Shown here: piece after piece, positions 34,404 to 43,537 of the stretch
Layout: each line of letters opens with the position of its first letter
Numbering within the stretch: the stretch's first letter is position 1
Source of the DNA: Gemmatimonadota bacterium
Lineage (GTDB): Bacteria; Gemmatimonadota; Gemmatimonadetes; Gemmatimonadales; Gemmatimonadaceae
Assembly (NCBI GenBank): GCA_003134685.1
Contig: PLCA01000005.1
Span: 186,001-250,000, forward strand
Length of the DNA: 64,000 nucleotides
Reading direction: 5' to 3'
Program-made: the position numbers and the translations under genes
Notes under the pieces: model-generated
The model's input: only the letters and a program-made list of their open reading frames with translations
Told to the model about the DNA's origin: nothing
Database searches by the model: none

Positions 34404-35355
34404 ACAAGGCCTCTCGCCTGCGAAGCGGGCTCGGAGACGGCGGCTCCGCATCATCTGCGGTCCGACGGCTGCAGGCAAATCCGCCGTCGCAATGGACCTT
34501 TGCGAGACGTACAACGCCGCGATCGTCAGCGCGGATTCGCGCCAGATCTACCGCGGGTTCGACATCGGAACCGCCAAGCCAACCGGTGAAGAGCGTGCGC
34601 GCGTAACACACTACGGAATAGATGTCGCCAGACCGGACGACCGTTACTCCGCGGCAAGATGGGCCAAAGAGGCGGGCGGATGGATCGAATGCGCAGGCAA
34701 AATGGGCAAAGCGGCGGTGATCGTCGGGGGAACGGGACTCTATATCAAGGCGCTCGCTGATCCGCTTTTCTCCATGCCGGACATGGATCCGCTTCAGCGT
34801 TCGCAGCTGGAGAGTGAGCTCGCGTCAAAGTCTCTCGCCGAGTTGCGCCGCTGGTGCGAGGGACTCGATCCTGCGCGGGCGCACCTTGGCCGCACTCAGT
34901 TGGTGCGCGCCATCGAGACGGCACTTCTTTCGGGCTCTCGCATCAGCGCTCTCCACGCGGAGCACAAAGCCGCCACGCACATCCAACCTCAGGATGAGAA
35001 CGCAACGTATCTGATCGTGGATCCCGGCTCCGTGCTCGGGTCCAGAATCGAGACACGCGTTGACCGGATGCTCGAGGCCGGCTGGGCGGACGAAGTTCGC
35101 GAGCTCCAGGGCAATGTGTCTCCGGACGCGCCGGCGTGGAAATCGAGCGGTTACTCAGTGATGCGCGAGCACGTCGAGGGCCGGCTGGATTTGTCATCCG
35201 CGCGGCAGCGGATCATTATTGAGACGCGACAGTACGCGAAGCGCCAGCGTACGTGGTTCAGACACCAGCTGCCGGGGGCGGCTGTGACGGTTGTCAATCC
35301 TGATGACTCTCGAGCCCGCGCCGTCGCGCGGGAATGGTGGGAAAGGGCTGAGTGA
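34390..35355 (+). CDS. miaA: tRNA dimethylallyltransferase
   Basis: The product is 321 aa. The P-loop GPTAAGKS (24-31) is followed by SADSRQIYRGFDIGTAKP and VGGTGLYI, the signatures of MiaA. It adds dimethylallyl to A37 of tRNAs reading UNN codons. The N-terminus has an unusual 20-residue basic extension (KRARRRRLR). Start choice is open because the gene overlaps mutL, as it does in many bacteria. It overlaps bshA by four bases. Confidence 0.95.
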   Translation: MEGDRQGLSPAKRARRRRLRIICGPTAAGKSAVAMDLCETYNAAIVSADSRQIYRGFDIGTAKPTGEERARVTHYGIDVARPDDRYSAARWAKEAGGWIECAGKMGKAAVIVGGTGLYIKALADPLFSMPDMDPLQRSQLESELASKSLAELRRWCEGLDPARAHLGRTQLVRAIETALLSGSRISALHAEHKAATHIQPQDENATYLIVDPGSVLGSRIETRVDRMLEAGWADEVRELQGNVSPDAPAWKSSGYSVMREHVEGRLDLSSARQRIIIETRQYAKRQRTWFRHQLPGAAVTVVNPDDSRARAVAREWWERAE

Positions 35356-36491
35356 ACATAGGCATTACGTGCTACCCGACGTACGGTGGATCCGGCGCCG
35401 TCGCGACCGAGCTCGGGATCGCGTTGGCGGAGCGCGGGCACGAAGTCCATTTCATCACGTACCGACAGCCGTTCCGTCTCCCTTCGTTCCTGCCCCGTAT
35501 TTTTTTCCACGAGGTCGATGTCGGCCGTTATCCGCTGTTCGAGTTTCCGCCGTACGATCTCGCTCTGGCCGTGCGGATGCACGAAGTGGTGAGGAGCCAC
35601 CACCTCGAGCTGCTGCACTGTCACTACGCGATCCCGCACGCCACCAGCGCCTGGATCGCGCGCGAGATGCTGCGCGAGGCGGGCGAAGACGTTCACGTGA
35701 TCACGACCCTGCATGGAACTGACATCACGATCGTCGGCCAGGATCCCTCGTTCTATCCGATAACCAAGTTCTCGATCGAGAAGTCGGATCGCATCACGGC
35801 GGTCTCTCAGTACCTGAAGGAGGAGACGTGTCGCGCATTTGGCTGCGACGGCCCCGCCATCGACGTGATCCACAACTTCATCGACCCCGACGTCTACAAT
35901 CGCGAGAAGTATCCGTCCCTGCTCAAGAAGCAGGTCGGCCAATCGAAGCCGATTCTCATGCACGTCTCCAACTTTCGCACCGTCAAGCGCGTGCGGGACG
36001 TTGTCCGCATCTTCGCTGAGGTGAATCGCGAGCTTCCCAGCGTGCTGGTGATGATCGGAGACGGACCCGACAGGCCCGCCGCCGAGGAAGAGGCGCGCAT
36101 GCTCGGCGTCGCGGACTCGGTGTCGTTTCTGGGAAAGCTGGATCAGATCGCGCCGCTCCTCGCGGCCGCGGATCTCTTTCTGCTGCCGAGCCAGAGCGAG
36201 TCTTTCGGCTTGAGCGCGCTCGAGGCGCTCGCATCCGGAGTGCCCGTCATCGGCACCGACGCGGGTGGTCTTCCGGAGGTAGTCCGCGACGGCGAGACTG
36301 GCGTTCTCTGCGGGGTCGGCGACATTCCGGGCATGGCCGCCGCATCGCTCGAGATTCTCCAGGATCGGAAGCGCTGGTCGGAAATGAGCAAGCTGGCGTC
36401 CGCCGATGCCCGCGAGAGATTTTCTCGCGACGCCATCGTCAGCAAGTACGAATCACTCTATCGCACATCACTTCCCGCCAAAACAACATGA
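35352..36491 (+). CDS. bshA: N-acetyl-alpha-D-glucosaminyl L-malate synthase (bacillithiol biosynthesis)
   Basis: The product is 379 aa, a GT4-fold glycosyltransferase. The N-terminus GITCYPTYGGSGAVATELG is diagnostic of BshA, as are the segments LLHCHYAIPHATSAWI and STLHGTDI-type TLHGTDITIVGQD. The C-terminal sugar-nucleotide site is SESFGLSALEALASGVPVI. BshA joins GlcNAc from UDP-GlcNAc to L-malate, the first step to bacillithiol. BshB and BshC are not in the window. The start overlaps miaA by four bases. Confidence 0.94.
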   Translation: MNIGITCYPTYGGSGAVATELGIALAERGHEVHFITYRQPFRLPSFLPRIFFHEVDVGRYPLFEFPPYDLALAVRMHEVVRSHHLELLHCHYAIPHATSAWIAREMLREAGEDVHVITTLHGTDITIVGQDPSFYPITKFSIEKSDRITAVSQYLKEETCRAFGCDGPAIDVIHNFIDPDVYNREKYPSLLKKQVGQSKPILMHVSNFRTVKRVRDVVRIFAEVNRELPSVLVMIGDGPDRPAAEEEARMLGVADSVSFLGKLDQIAPLLAAADLFLLPSQSESFGLSALEALASGVPVIGTDAGGLPEVVRDGETGVLCGVGDIPGMAAASLEILQDRKRWSEMSKLASADARERFSRDAIVSKYESLYRTSLPAKTT

Positions 36492-37291
36492 CTCCTCTTC
36501 AGGCGATCTCGCTCGGAATCATTCAGGGGCTCTCGGAGTTTCTTCCCATCAGCAGCTCGGCGCATCTCACTCTCGCGCCGTGGCTGTTCGGCTGGGAGGA
36601 TCCCGGACTGGCGTTCGACGTCGCGCTGCATTTCGGGACACTTCTGGCCGTTCTGTGGTACTTCCGAATGGAGTGGCTCACCCTGATCAAGGCCGCGTTC
36701 GGCATCGTCACGACCGGGCGCGTCGAGACTCCCGAAAAGCGTAAGGTGATTTACCTCATCGTCGCGACGATCCCGGGGGCCATCGGCGGGCTCATGCTTC
36801 AGTCGAGGGCCGAGTCCGCGTTTCGAGATCCACAGATCATCGCAATCGCGCTGATCGTGATGGGAATTGTCCTCTGGGCGGTCGACAAAGCCGTCGACCA
36901 GCGCCGCATACTTGGCGAGATGCGCTGGGTGGACGCGTTGCTGATCGGACTATCCCAGGTGATCGCATTGATTCCGGGTGTCTCGCGGTCGGGGTCGACC
37001 ATCACGACCGCGCGCGGCCTGCGCTTCGACCGTGAAAGCGCCGCGGAATTCAGCTTTCTCATGAGCATGCCGATCATTGCCGCAGCAGTCGTGCTCGAAG
37101 GCCCCAAAGCGTTGCAACAGGGCGGACTGACGAACGAGCTGATGTCGGGCGTCGTCGCGTCGGCGATCAGCGGCTGGCTTGCCATCTCGATCCTCATGCG
37201 GTTCGTGAGCAGGCATAGCTACCGCATCTTCGCCTTTTATCGTGTCGCGCTCGGTATCGCTGTCCTGGCGGTGATCCACGCGCGCGGATAG
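36488..37291 (+). CDS. uppP: Undecaprenyl-diphosphatase
   Basis: The product is 267 aa with eight predicted helices. The two UppP signatures are present: SEFLPISSSAHL (16-27) and PGVSRSGSTITTARGL (about 163-178). The enzyme recycles the lipid carrier of peptidoglycan and O-antigen synthesis by removing a phosphate on the periplasmic side. It confers bacitracin tolerance in other bacteria when overproduced. ATG 36488 overlaps bshA by four bases. A 43-base gap follows before birA, the largest gap in this block. Confidence 0.95.
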   Translation: MTPLQAISLGIIQGLSEFLPISSSAHLTLAPWLFGWEDPGLAFDVALHFGTLLAVLWYFRMEWLTLIKAAFGIVTTGRVETPEKRKVIYLIVATIPGAIGGLMLQSRAESAFRDPQIIAIALIVMGIVLWAVDKAVDQRRILGEMRWVDALLIGLSQVIALIPGVSRSGSTITTARGLRFDRESAAEFSFLMSMPIIAAAVVLEGPKALQQGGLTNELMSGVVASAISGWLAISILMRFVSRHSYRIFAFYRVALGIAVLAVIHARG

Positions 37292-37334
37292 CGAGGTCCG
37301 GTTCGATGGTGCTACGCACGAAGCAATCGAGCAG

Positions 37335-38033
37335 ATGCTCGAGCTTCCGCGCGTGGAGCTACTCGAGTCGACGACTTCGACGCTCGACGTCGCGCATCGC
37401 CTCGCGGCTCGAGGCGCGCCCGCCGGCACGCTCGTGATCGCCAACGAACAGACCGCGGGTCGCGGCAGGGGCGGGAAGAGCTGGCAGTCGTCGCCTGGCG
37501 CCGGTCTCTGGCTGACCCTGATCGAGCGCCCGTCTGACAGCTCGGGCCTCGGAGTCCTCTCCTTGCGCGTCGGCCTTGCGGCTGCCGAGGCGCTTGACCG
37601 GTTTGCGCCGGAGCCTATCCGCCTCAAATGGCCGAACGACCTTTACATCGATCAGGGAAAGCTCGGTGGCATTCTGGTAGAGGCCCGATGGCGCGAGCAG
37701 GCGGTGGAATGGGTCGCGATCGGCCTTGGAGTGAATGTGCAGGCACCAACGAACGTTGAAACGGCAGCGGGCCTCGAACCGGGAACCGATCGGCTCGAGG
37801 TTCTAGGCGACCTGATCCCCGCGGTTCTCGCGGCCTCGCGGGCGACAGGTCCGCTCCAGGCCGATGAAATGGAGGAATTCGACGCCCGCGACCTGGCGCG
37901 CGGGCGAAGGTGCGTCGAGCCGGCGGTCGGGCGCGTGGCGGGGATCTCTCCCACTGGCGAGCTGCTGGTGGCACTGGCAGACTCTGTCGTTCCATTTCGC
38001 TCCGGCTCTCTCGTGCTCGAGGATCCGCAATGA
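37335..38033 (+). CDS. birA: Biotin--[acetyl-CoA-carboxylase] ligase
   Basis: The product is 232 aa, a catalytic BirA without the N-terminal DNA-binding domain (class I). The ATP/biotin loop is TAGRGRGGKSW, and LKWPNDLYIDQGKLGGILVE carries the catalytic Lys region. The C-terminal SH3-like domain is shortened. The frame is open upstream to 37275, but no start codon lies there, so ATG 37335 is used. Without a helix-turn-helix it should not act as a repressor. It overlaps coaX by four bases. Confidence 0.93.
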   Translation: MLELPRVELLESTTSTLDVAHRLAARGAPAGTLVIANEQTAGRGRGGKSWQSSPGAGLWLTLIERPSDSSGLGVLSLRVGLAAAEALDRFAPEPIRLKWPNDLYIDQGKLGGILVEARWREQAVEWVAIGLGVNVQAPTNVETAAGLEPGTDRLEVLGDLIPAVLAASRATGPLQADEMEEFDARDLARGRRCVEPAVGRVAGISPTGELLVALADSVVPFRSGSLVLEDPQ

Positions 38034-38800
38034 TCGTCGTCTTCGACGTAGGCAACTCCGAGATCACAATTGGAATCTTCAATGCGGGAGAGCTGCTCTC
38101 CCATTGGAGACTGACTACCGCACCGCCCAGGACCGCCGACGAACTCGCGCTCCTGATTCGATCCATTGCGGGTCCGGAGCTAGCGTCGCCCGGAGGTGCG
38201 CAAGGGTCAGCCATTTGCTCGGTCGTCCCCGCCATCACCCCGATGCTCGCCGAAGCGTGCGAGATGTGCTTTGGCCGCAAGCCGATCATGATCGACGCCC
38301 GCGCAAAGCTCCCGATCAAGCTCGATGTGGAAGACCCATTTACGGTCGGCGCCGATCGGATCGCGAACACCCTCGCCGCCAGCCGGATTTACAGGAAGGA
38401 TGCTGTCGTCGTCGATCTGGGGACCGCCACGACCTACGACTGCATCACCGCTGATGGGACCTTCCTCGGGGGCGTCATTCAGCCCGGGATCATGATCTCG
38501 GCTGACACGTTGTTCCGGCGTACGGCGCAGCTTCCGGCAACTGACATTGTCCCGCCCAAGAAGGTGATCGCGCGCCGCACGGACGAATGCATCCGGGCCG
38601 GTGTTCTCTATGGCGCGGTAGACTCTATCGACGGGATAGTCCGCCGGATCAAGAAGGAATGGCCTGGTAAGAAGCACCCGATCGTGATAGCGACCGGGGG
38701 GATGGCGGAAACGATCCGGCCGCATTCAGCTGAGCTGGAGCTGGTTGACCCCTTTCTTACCCTGAAAGGCATCCGACTCGGCTACGAGCTGCTTAGCTGA
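38030..38800 (+). CDS. coaX: Type III pantothenate kinase
   Basis: The product is 256 aa. ATG 38030 overlaps birA (ATGA), and the longer frame upstream is a shadow. The ASKHA phosphate motifs FDVGNSEITIG (1-12 region), VGADRIANTLAA and DLGTATTYD are present. It phosphorylates pantothenate, the first step of CoA synthesis, and is not feedback-inhibited by CoA. It is the last gene of the block and is followed by a terminator hairpin. Confidence 0.95.
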   Translation: MIVVFDVGNSEITIGIFNAGELLSHWRLTTAPPRTADELALLIRSIAGPELASPGGAQGSAICSVVPAITPMLAEACEMCFGRKPIMIDARAKLPIKLDVEDPFTVGADRIANTLAASRIYRKDAVVVDLGTATTYDCITADGTFLGGVIQPGIMISADTLFRRTAQLPATDIVPPKKVIARRTDECIRAGVLYGAVDSIDGIVRRIKKEWPGKKHPIVIATGGMAETIRPHSAELELVDPFLTLKGIRLGYELLS

Positions 38801-38813
38801 GGGTCGGGAAACA

Positions 38814-38835
38814 CCCGGCTCACCGCCGGGATTTT
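38814..38835 (+). terminator. Intrinsic terminator after coaX
   Basis: The stem CCCGGC (38814-38819) pairs with GCCGGG (38825-38830) around a TCACC loop and is followed by ATTTT. It closes the long co-directional block before the groESL promoter. Confidence 0.7.
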
Positions 38836-38840
38836 CCGGG

Positions 38841-38869
38841 TTGACTGACCCCTCCCGGACCCATTAAGT
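38841..38869 (+). promoter_or_regulatory. groESL promoter
   Basis: TTGACT (38841-38846) and TTAAGT (38864-38869) are separated by 17 bases, a sigma-70-like arrangement. The CIRCE operator starts seven bases downstream, so a bound repressor would block initiation. Confidence 0.75.
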
Positions 38870-38875
38870 TGAGGC

Positions 38876-38902
38876 TTAGCACTCACCACGGTCGAGTGCT
38901 AA
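38876..38902 (+). promoter_or_regulatory. CIRCE operator (HrcA binding site)
   Basis: TTAGCACTC-N9-GAGTGCTAA is a perfect nine-base inverted repeat with the canonical spacer. In most bacteria HrcA binds it and represses groESL until heat shock. The hrcA gene is not in the window. Confidence 0.97.
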
Positions 38903-38955
38903 CAGCAGAGGTTTCCCACCCCAAGCCACTTTTTCCAGCAGAAGGACAGCTAACT

Positions 38956-39264
38956 ATGGCTACAAAAACACAAACCAACACCAAGGTCGCTCCCCTCGCA
39001 GATCGCGTCGTCGTCAAGGCGCTCGAGGACACAGAGCAAATGCGCGGCGGACTCTTCATCCCCGACACCGCGAAGGAAAAGCCGCAGCAGGGCGAGATCA
39101 TCGCGGTCGGTCCTGGCCGCTATGAGAAGAACGTCCGCGTCCCGATGGAAGTCAAAGTCGGCGACAAGGTTCTGTACGGCAAGTACAGCGGCACCGAAGT
39201 CACGATCAACACCGAACAGTATCTGATCCTTCGCGAGTCTGATGTGCTCGCGGTTGTGAATTAA
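38956..39264 (+). CDS. groES: Co-chaperonin GroES
   Basis: The product is 102 aa with ATG 38956 preceded by AAGGAC. The mobile loop region is [20 protein letters not shown], and [21 protein letters not shown] is near the end. It caps the GroEL ring to form the folding chamber. Residues before [12 protein letters not shown] make a slightly longer N-terminus than usual. It lies under the CIRCE-controlled promoter, 24 bases before groEL. Confidence 0.97.
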   Translation: MATKTQTNTKVAPLADRVVVKALEDTEQMRGGLFIPDTAKEKPQQGEIIAVGPGRYEKNVRVPMEVKVGDKVLYGKYSGTEVTINTEQYLILRESDVLAVVN

Positions 39265-40929
<1,665 letters not shown>

Positions 40930-40953
40930 CCGCTCACCCGGCAAGAGTTCAGG

Positions 40954-40987
40954 CGGGAGTCGCTACTTGGCGGCTCCCGTTTTTTTT
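40954..40987 (+). terminator. Intrinsic terminator of groESL
   Basis: The stem CGGGAGTCGC (40954-40963) pairs with GCGGCTCCCG (40970-40979), with one T-G pair and a TACTTG loop. It is followed by eight consecutive T residues (40980-40987). Confidence 0.92.
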
Positions 40988-40993
40988 GCGCCC

Positions 40994-41022
40994 TTGACGC
41001 GATTACCTGATCGCCATATTAT
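40994..41022 (+). promoter_or_regulatory. Promoter of the methionine operon
   Basis: TTGACG (40994-40999) and TATTAT (41017-41022) are separated by 17 bases, a good sigma-70-like promoter. Transcription would start near 41029, so the riboswitch starting near 41041 is at the beginning of the leader. Confidence 0.75.
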
Positions 41023-41040
41023 CCCAAGACAACTGAAGAC

Positions 41041-41096
41041 CCTGTGGTAATTTGCCGCGTATTGCAGCCACGTTAAATAAATGCTAAAAAGCGAGG
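41041..41096 (+). promoter_or_regulatory. SAM-II riboswitch
   Basis: The leader reads TGTGG-TAATTTG, then ATTGCAGCCACGTTAAATAA and GCTAAAAAGC, the conserved SAM-II (metA) pattern. P1 pairs TGTGG (41043-41047) with CCACG (41068-41072). The H-type pseudoknot uses the AATTTG and TTAAAT segments and the GCTAAAAAGC end. SAM-II binds S-adenosylmethionine and lowers expression of methionine genes. The downstream hom-metX-metB operon fits this exactly. GAGG follows at once (41093-41096), but no start codon is near it, unlike many known members. Confidence 0.92.
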
Positions 41097-41134
41097 AACG
41101 CCCGCGGCCACATAGCCACGGGCGTTCTGCTTTA
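41096..41134 (+). terminator. Terminator-like hairpin downstream of the SAM-II aptamer
   Basis: GAACGCCCG (41096-41104) pairs with CGGGCGTTC (41119-41127). An inner GGC/GCC extension closes a CACATA loop, and the weak tail TGCTTTAT follows. It lies between the aptamer and the hom start at 41163. It could be a SAM-dependent attenuator. The U-tract is short, so termination efficiency is uncertain. Confidence 0.5.
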
Positions 41135-41162
41135 TCCGCGGAGTCCATCAACCAGAATCGCC

Positions 41163-42557
41163 ATGACTCCCCAGCAGCTCGAGATCGACCCCACGCGGGC
41201 GCTCCACGACTTTCCCATTGTTTCCGCGGGCGCACGCAGCAACACAGGCCTTCCGAAATTCACATCCCGCCGGAAAGCCGCAGCTACAACCTCCGCCGCT
41301 TCCGTCGACACGCCGCGAACAATCCGCGTCGCTCTCGCCGGATGCGGTGTCGTCGGTGGCGGCCTCGTGCGGCTTCTCCACGAGTCCGCGCCCGCAATCG
41401 CGGCCCGCTTCGGCGTCCGCTTCGATCTCACGCGAGTGCTGGTGCGTGATCTCAGTCGGGAGCGCAATCTGCCCCTCGACTCGCGGCTCTTTACGAACGA
41501 CCTCGATGCCTTTCTCGCTCACGATTTCGACGTGATCATCGAGGCGGTCGGCGGCAACGAGCCGGCGCGAACGATCGCGTCCGCCGCGCTCAAGCGCGGA
41601 ACGAAAGTCATTACGGCCAACAAGGAGCTTGTCGCCGCGCATGGCGACAGTCTTTCGGCGCTCGCTCGCGAACACGGCGCCAGTCTCGATTTTGGCGCGG
41701 CGGTAGGCGGAAGCGCCCCGGTGATTTCGACGCTGCGGGATCTGGTCGGCGCCTCCACACCACTGTCTGTGTGCGGAATCCTGAACGGAACGTCGAACTA
41801 TGTCATATCCCTGCTTGAGCGCGGCGCGAGCCTCGATGGCGCCCTCGCGTCTGCGCGCGAGCGTGGCCTCGCCGAGGCTGACTGCGCCCGCGATCTGGAC
41901 GGGCGGGATGCGGCGGCGAAGCTCGCCATCATCGCGTGGATCGCATTTGGCATACGCCCAGCCGACCTCCACGTTCGCCGGACGCCATTGGTACCGGGCC
42001 TGGAGCGCCTCGTGCGATTTGCGACGATCACGGGCGCGCGCCTCCGTCTTATCGCCGAGTGTACCCGGCTGCCCGGAGACCGTGTAACGGCTTCAGTCGA
42101 GCCCGTGATCGTTCATTCGGAGAGCGCGTTCGGGCGAACAGTTCTCGAGGAAAATCGAGTCGAAGTGGATCTTGGCTGGCGCTCGCCGCTGAGCGTATCC
42201 GGCCCGGGTGCCGGCGGGCCTCCAACTGCCGCGGCGCTGTTGGGTGATTTGCTCAGGGTCTCGCCGCCCCCCAACGATCGGGGGCCAGGTGCCACACAGT
42301 TTCTCTCCGTCGCTGACCCGCGTGAACATCGTTGGCTCGTCGTGGCTCACCTCGATGCAGTTGCACTGCAACGAACTTCAACGGCGGTCGGGCTTCGTTC
42401 CGAGCGCTGCGCCAGCGAGGGGGCCGACGCGGCGCTGATTACCGCTCCCGCATCCTGGAAATCCGCGCAGCGTCTGATTGCCGCGCTGGATTCGTTGAGC
42501 GCGGCGCCTTTGGTTGCTCGATACGAGACTTGCAAGGAAACGGAGGTGCTCCAATGA
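41163..42557 (+). CDS. hom: Homoserine dehydrogenase
   Basis: The product is 464 aa. The Rossmann motif GCGVVGGG is at 60-67, ITANKELVAAHG follows, and the catalytic region is CGILNGTSNYVISLLE with AEADCARDLDGRDAAAKLAI. It reduces aspartate semialdehyde to homoserine. The first 51 residues are an extension without family homology (MTPQQLEIDPTRALHDF onward). There is no good SD before ATG 41163, so a later start is possible. The C-terminus has a partial extra domain instead of a clear ACT domain. It heads hom-metX-metB behind the SAM-II riboswitch. Confidence 0.9.
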   Translation: MTPQQLEIDPTRALHDFPIVSAGARSNTGLPKFTSRRKAAATTSAASVDTPRTIRVALAGCGVVGGGLVRLLHESAPAIAARFGVRFDLTRVLVRDLSRERNLPLDSRLFTNDLDAFLAHDFDVIIEAVGGNEPARTIASAALKRGTKVITANKELVAAHGDSLSALAREHGASLDFGAAVGGSAPVISTLRDLVGASTPLSVCGILNGTSNYVISLLERGASLDGALASARERGLAEADCARDLDGRDAAAKLAIIAWIAFGIRPADLHVRRTPLVPGLERLVRFATITGARLRLIAECTRLPGDRVTASVEPVIVHSESAFGRTVLEENRVEVDLGWRSPLSVSGPGAGGPPTAAALLGDLLRVSPPPNDRGPGATQFLSVADPREHRWLVVAHLDAVALQRTSTAVGLRSERCASEGADAALITAPASWKSAQRLIAALDSLSAAPLVARYETCKETEVLQ

Positions 42558-43537
42558 CCGCGATTGCGCTGGTCTCACCGAGCGACCCGAGCATCGCGTC
42601 CACGCCCGAACTCTCGCGCGCGTTGGGCGGGTTTGACACGTCGTCGGCAAACTACGAGATCGTTGGACCTCATGGCGCGCCGGTCATTGCTGTACTCGGC
42701 GGTATCTCCGCGTCGAAACACGTCACGTCGTCCGCTTCGGACCCGTCTTCAGGGTGGTGGGAGGATGTGGTTGGCGAGGGACGCGCAATCGACACTCGAC
42801 AGTTCCGGGTCCTTGGCATCGACTATGTCACGAGCGGGAAAAGCACCGCGTCGGTTACGACCGCCGATCAGGCTGAGGCCCTTGCTGCGGCCCTCGATCA
42901 AGCGGGCATTCGCAGCCTGCATGCAATCGTAGGAGCATCCTACGGCGGGATGGTCGCGCTTGCCTTCGGCGTCGGATTCGGGGGGCGCGCAGGGCGTCTG
43001 GTCGTTATCAGCGCGGCGCACGAGAGCGATCCCATCGCGACCGCGCTCCGGCACCTTCAGCGCCGTGTTGTCGCCCTTGGAAGCGCGGTGGGTCGGGAGC
43101 GCGACGGATTGGCGATCGCGCGCGGCATCGCGATGACGACCTACCTGACTCCGTTGCATTTCGAGGAGCGCCTCGCGGGGTGTGATCGGAACGATTCACG
43201 GCTTGTTGAGGATCGCATCGGTGACTACCTGAAGACGCGCGGCGAACGGTTCGCCGAACAATGGACGTCCGAGCGGTACAACGCACTCTCGCTCTCGCTC
43301 GACCTTCACAAGATCCGCCCCGAGGATGTCACCGTCCCGGCGACCGTGATTGCAATTAGTAGCGACCGGCTGGTGCCAGTCGCGCAAAGTCGCGAGCTCG
43401 CGCGAAGGCTGGGCGGTCCGAGCCAGCTGGTCGAGCTCGACTCATCTCACGGCCACGACGCGTTCCTCGGCGATTCCTCCCGTGTTGCTCCATTCATCAA
43501 CGAGCTGCTTCGAATCGGAGTGGAGGTGGTATCATGA
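42554..43537 (+). CDS. metX: Homoserine O-acyltransferase, MetX family
   Basis: The product is 327 aa, with ATG 42554 overlapping hom by four bases. It is an alpha/beta-hydrolase with the nucleophile motif GASYGGM (Ser129), SSDRLVPV (acid near 271) and SSHGHDAFL (His near 300). An early VLGGISASKHV resembles the MetX members annotated as homoserine O-succinyltransferases. Acetyl versus succinyl donor is therefore open; succinyl is suggested. It activates homoserine for sulfur transfer by the next enzyme. The start and stop overlaps indicate coupling. Confidence 0.88.
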   Translation: MTAIALVSPSDPSIASTPELSRALGGFDTSSANYEIVGPHGAPVIAVLGGISASKHVTSSASDPSSGWWEDVVGEGRAIDTRQFRVLGIDYVTSGKSTASVTTADQAEALAAALDQAGIRSLHAIVGASYGGMVALAFGVGFGGRAGRLVVISAAHESDPIATALRHLQRRVVALGSAVGRERDGLAIARGIAMTTYLTPLHFEERLAGCDRNDSRLVEDRIGDYLKTRGERFAEQWTSERYNALSLSLDLHKIRPEDVTVPATVIAISSDRLVPVAQSRELARRLGGPSQLVELDSSHGHDAFLGDSSRVAPFINELLRIGVEVVS

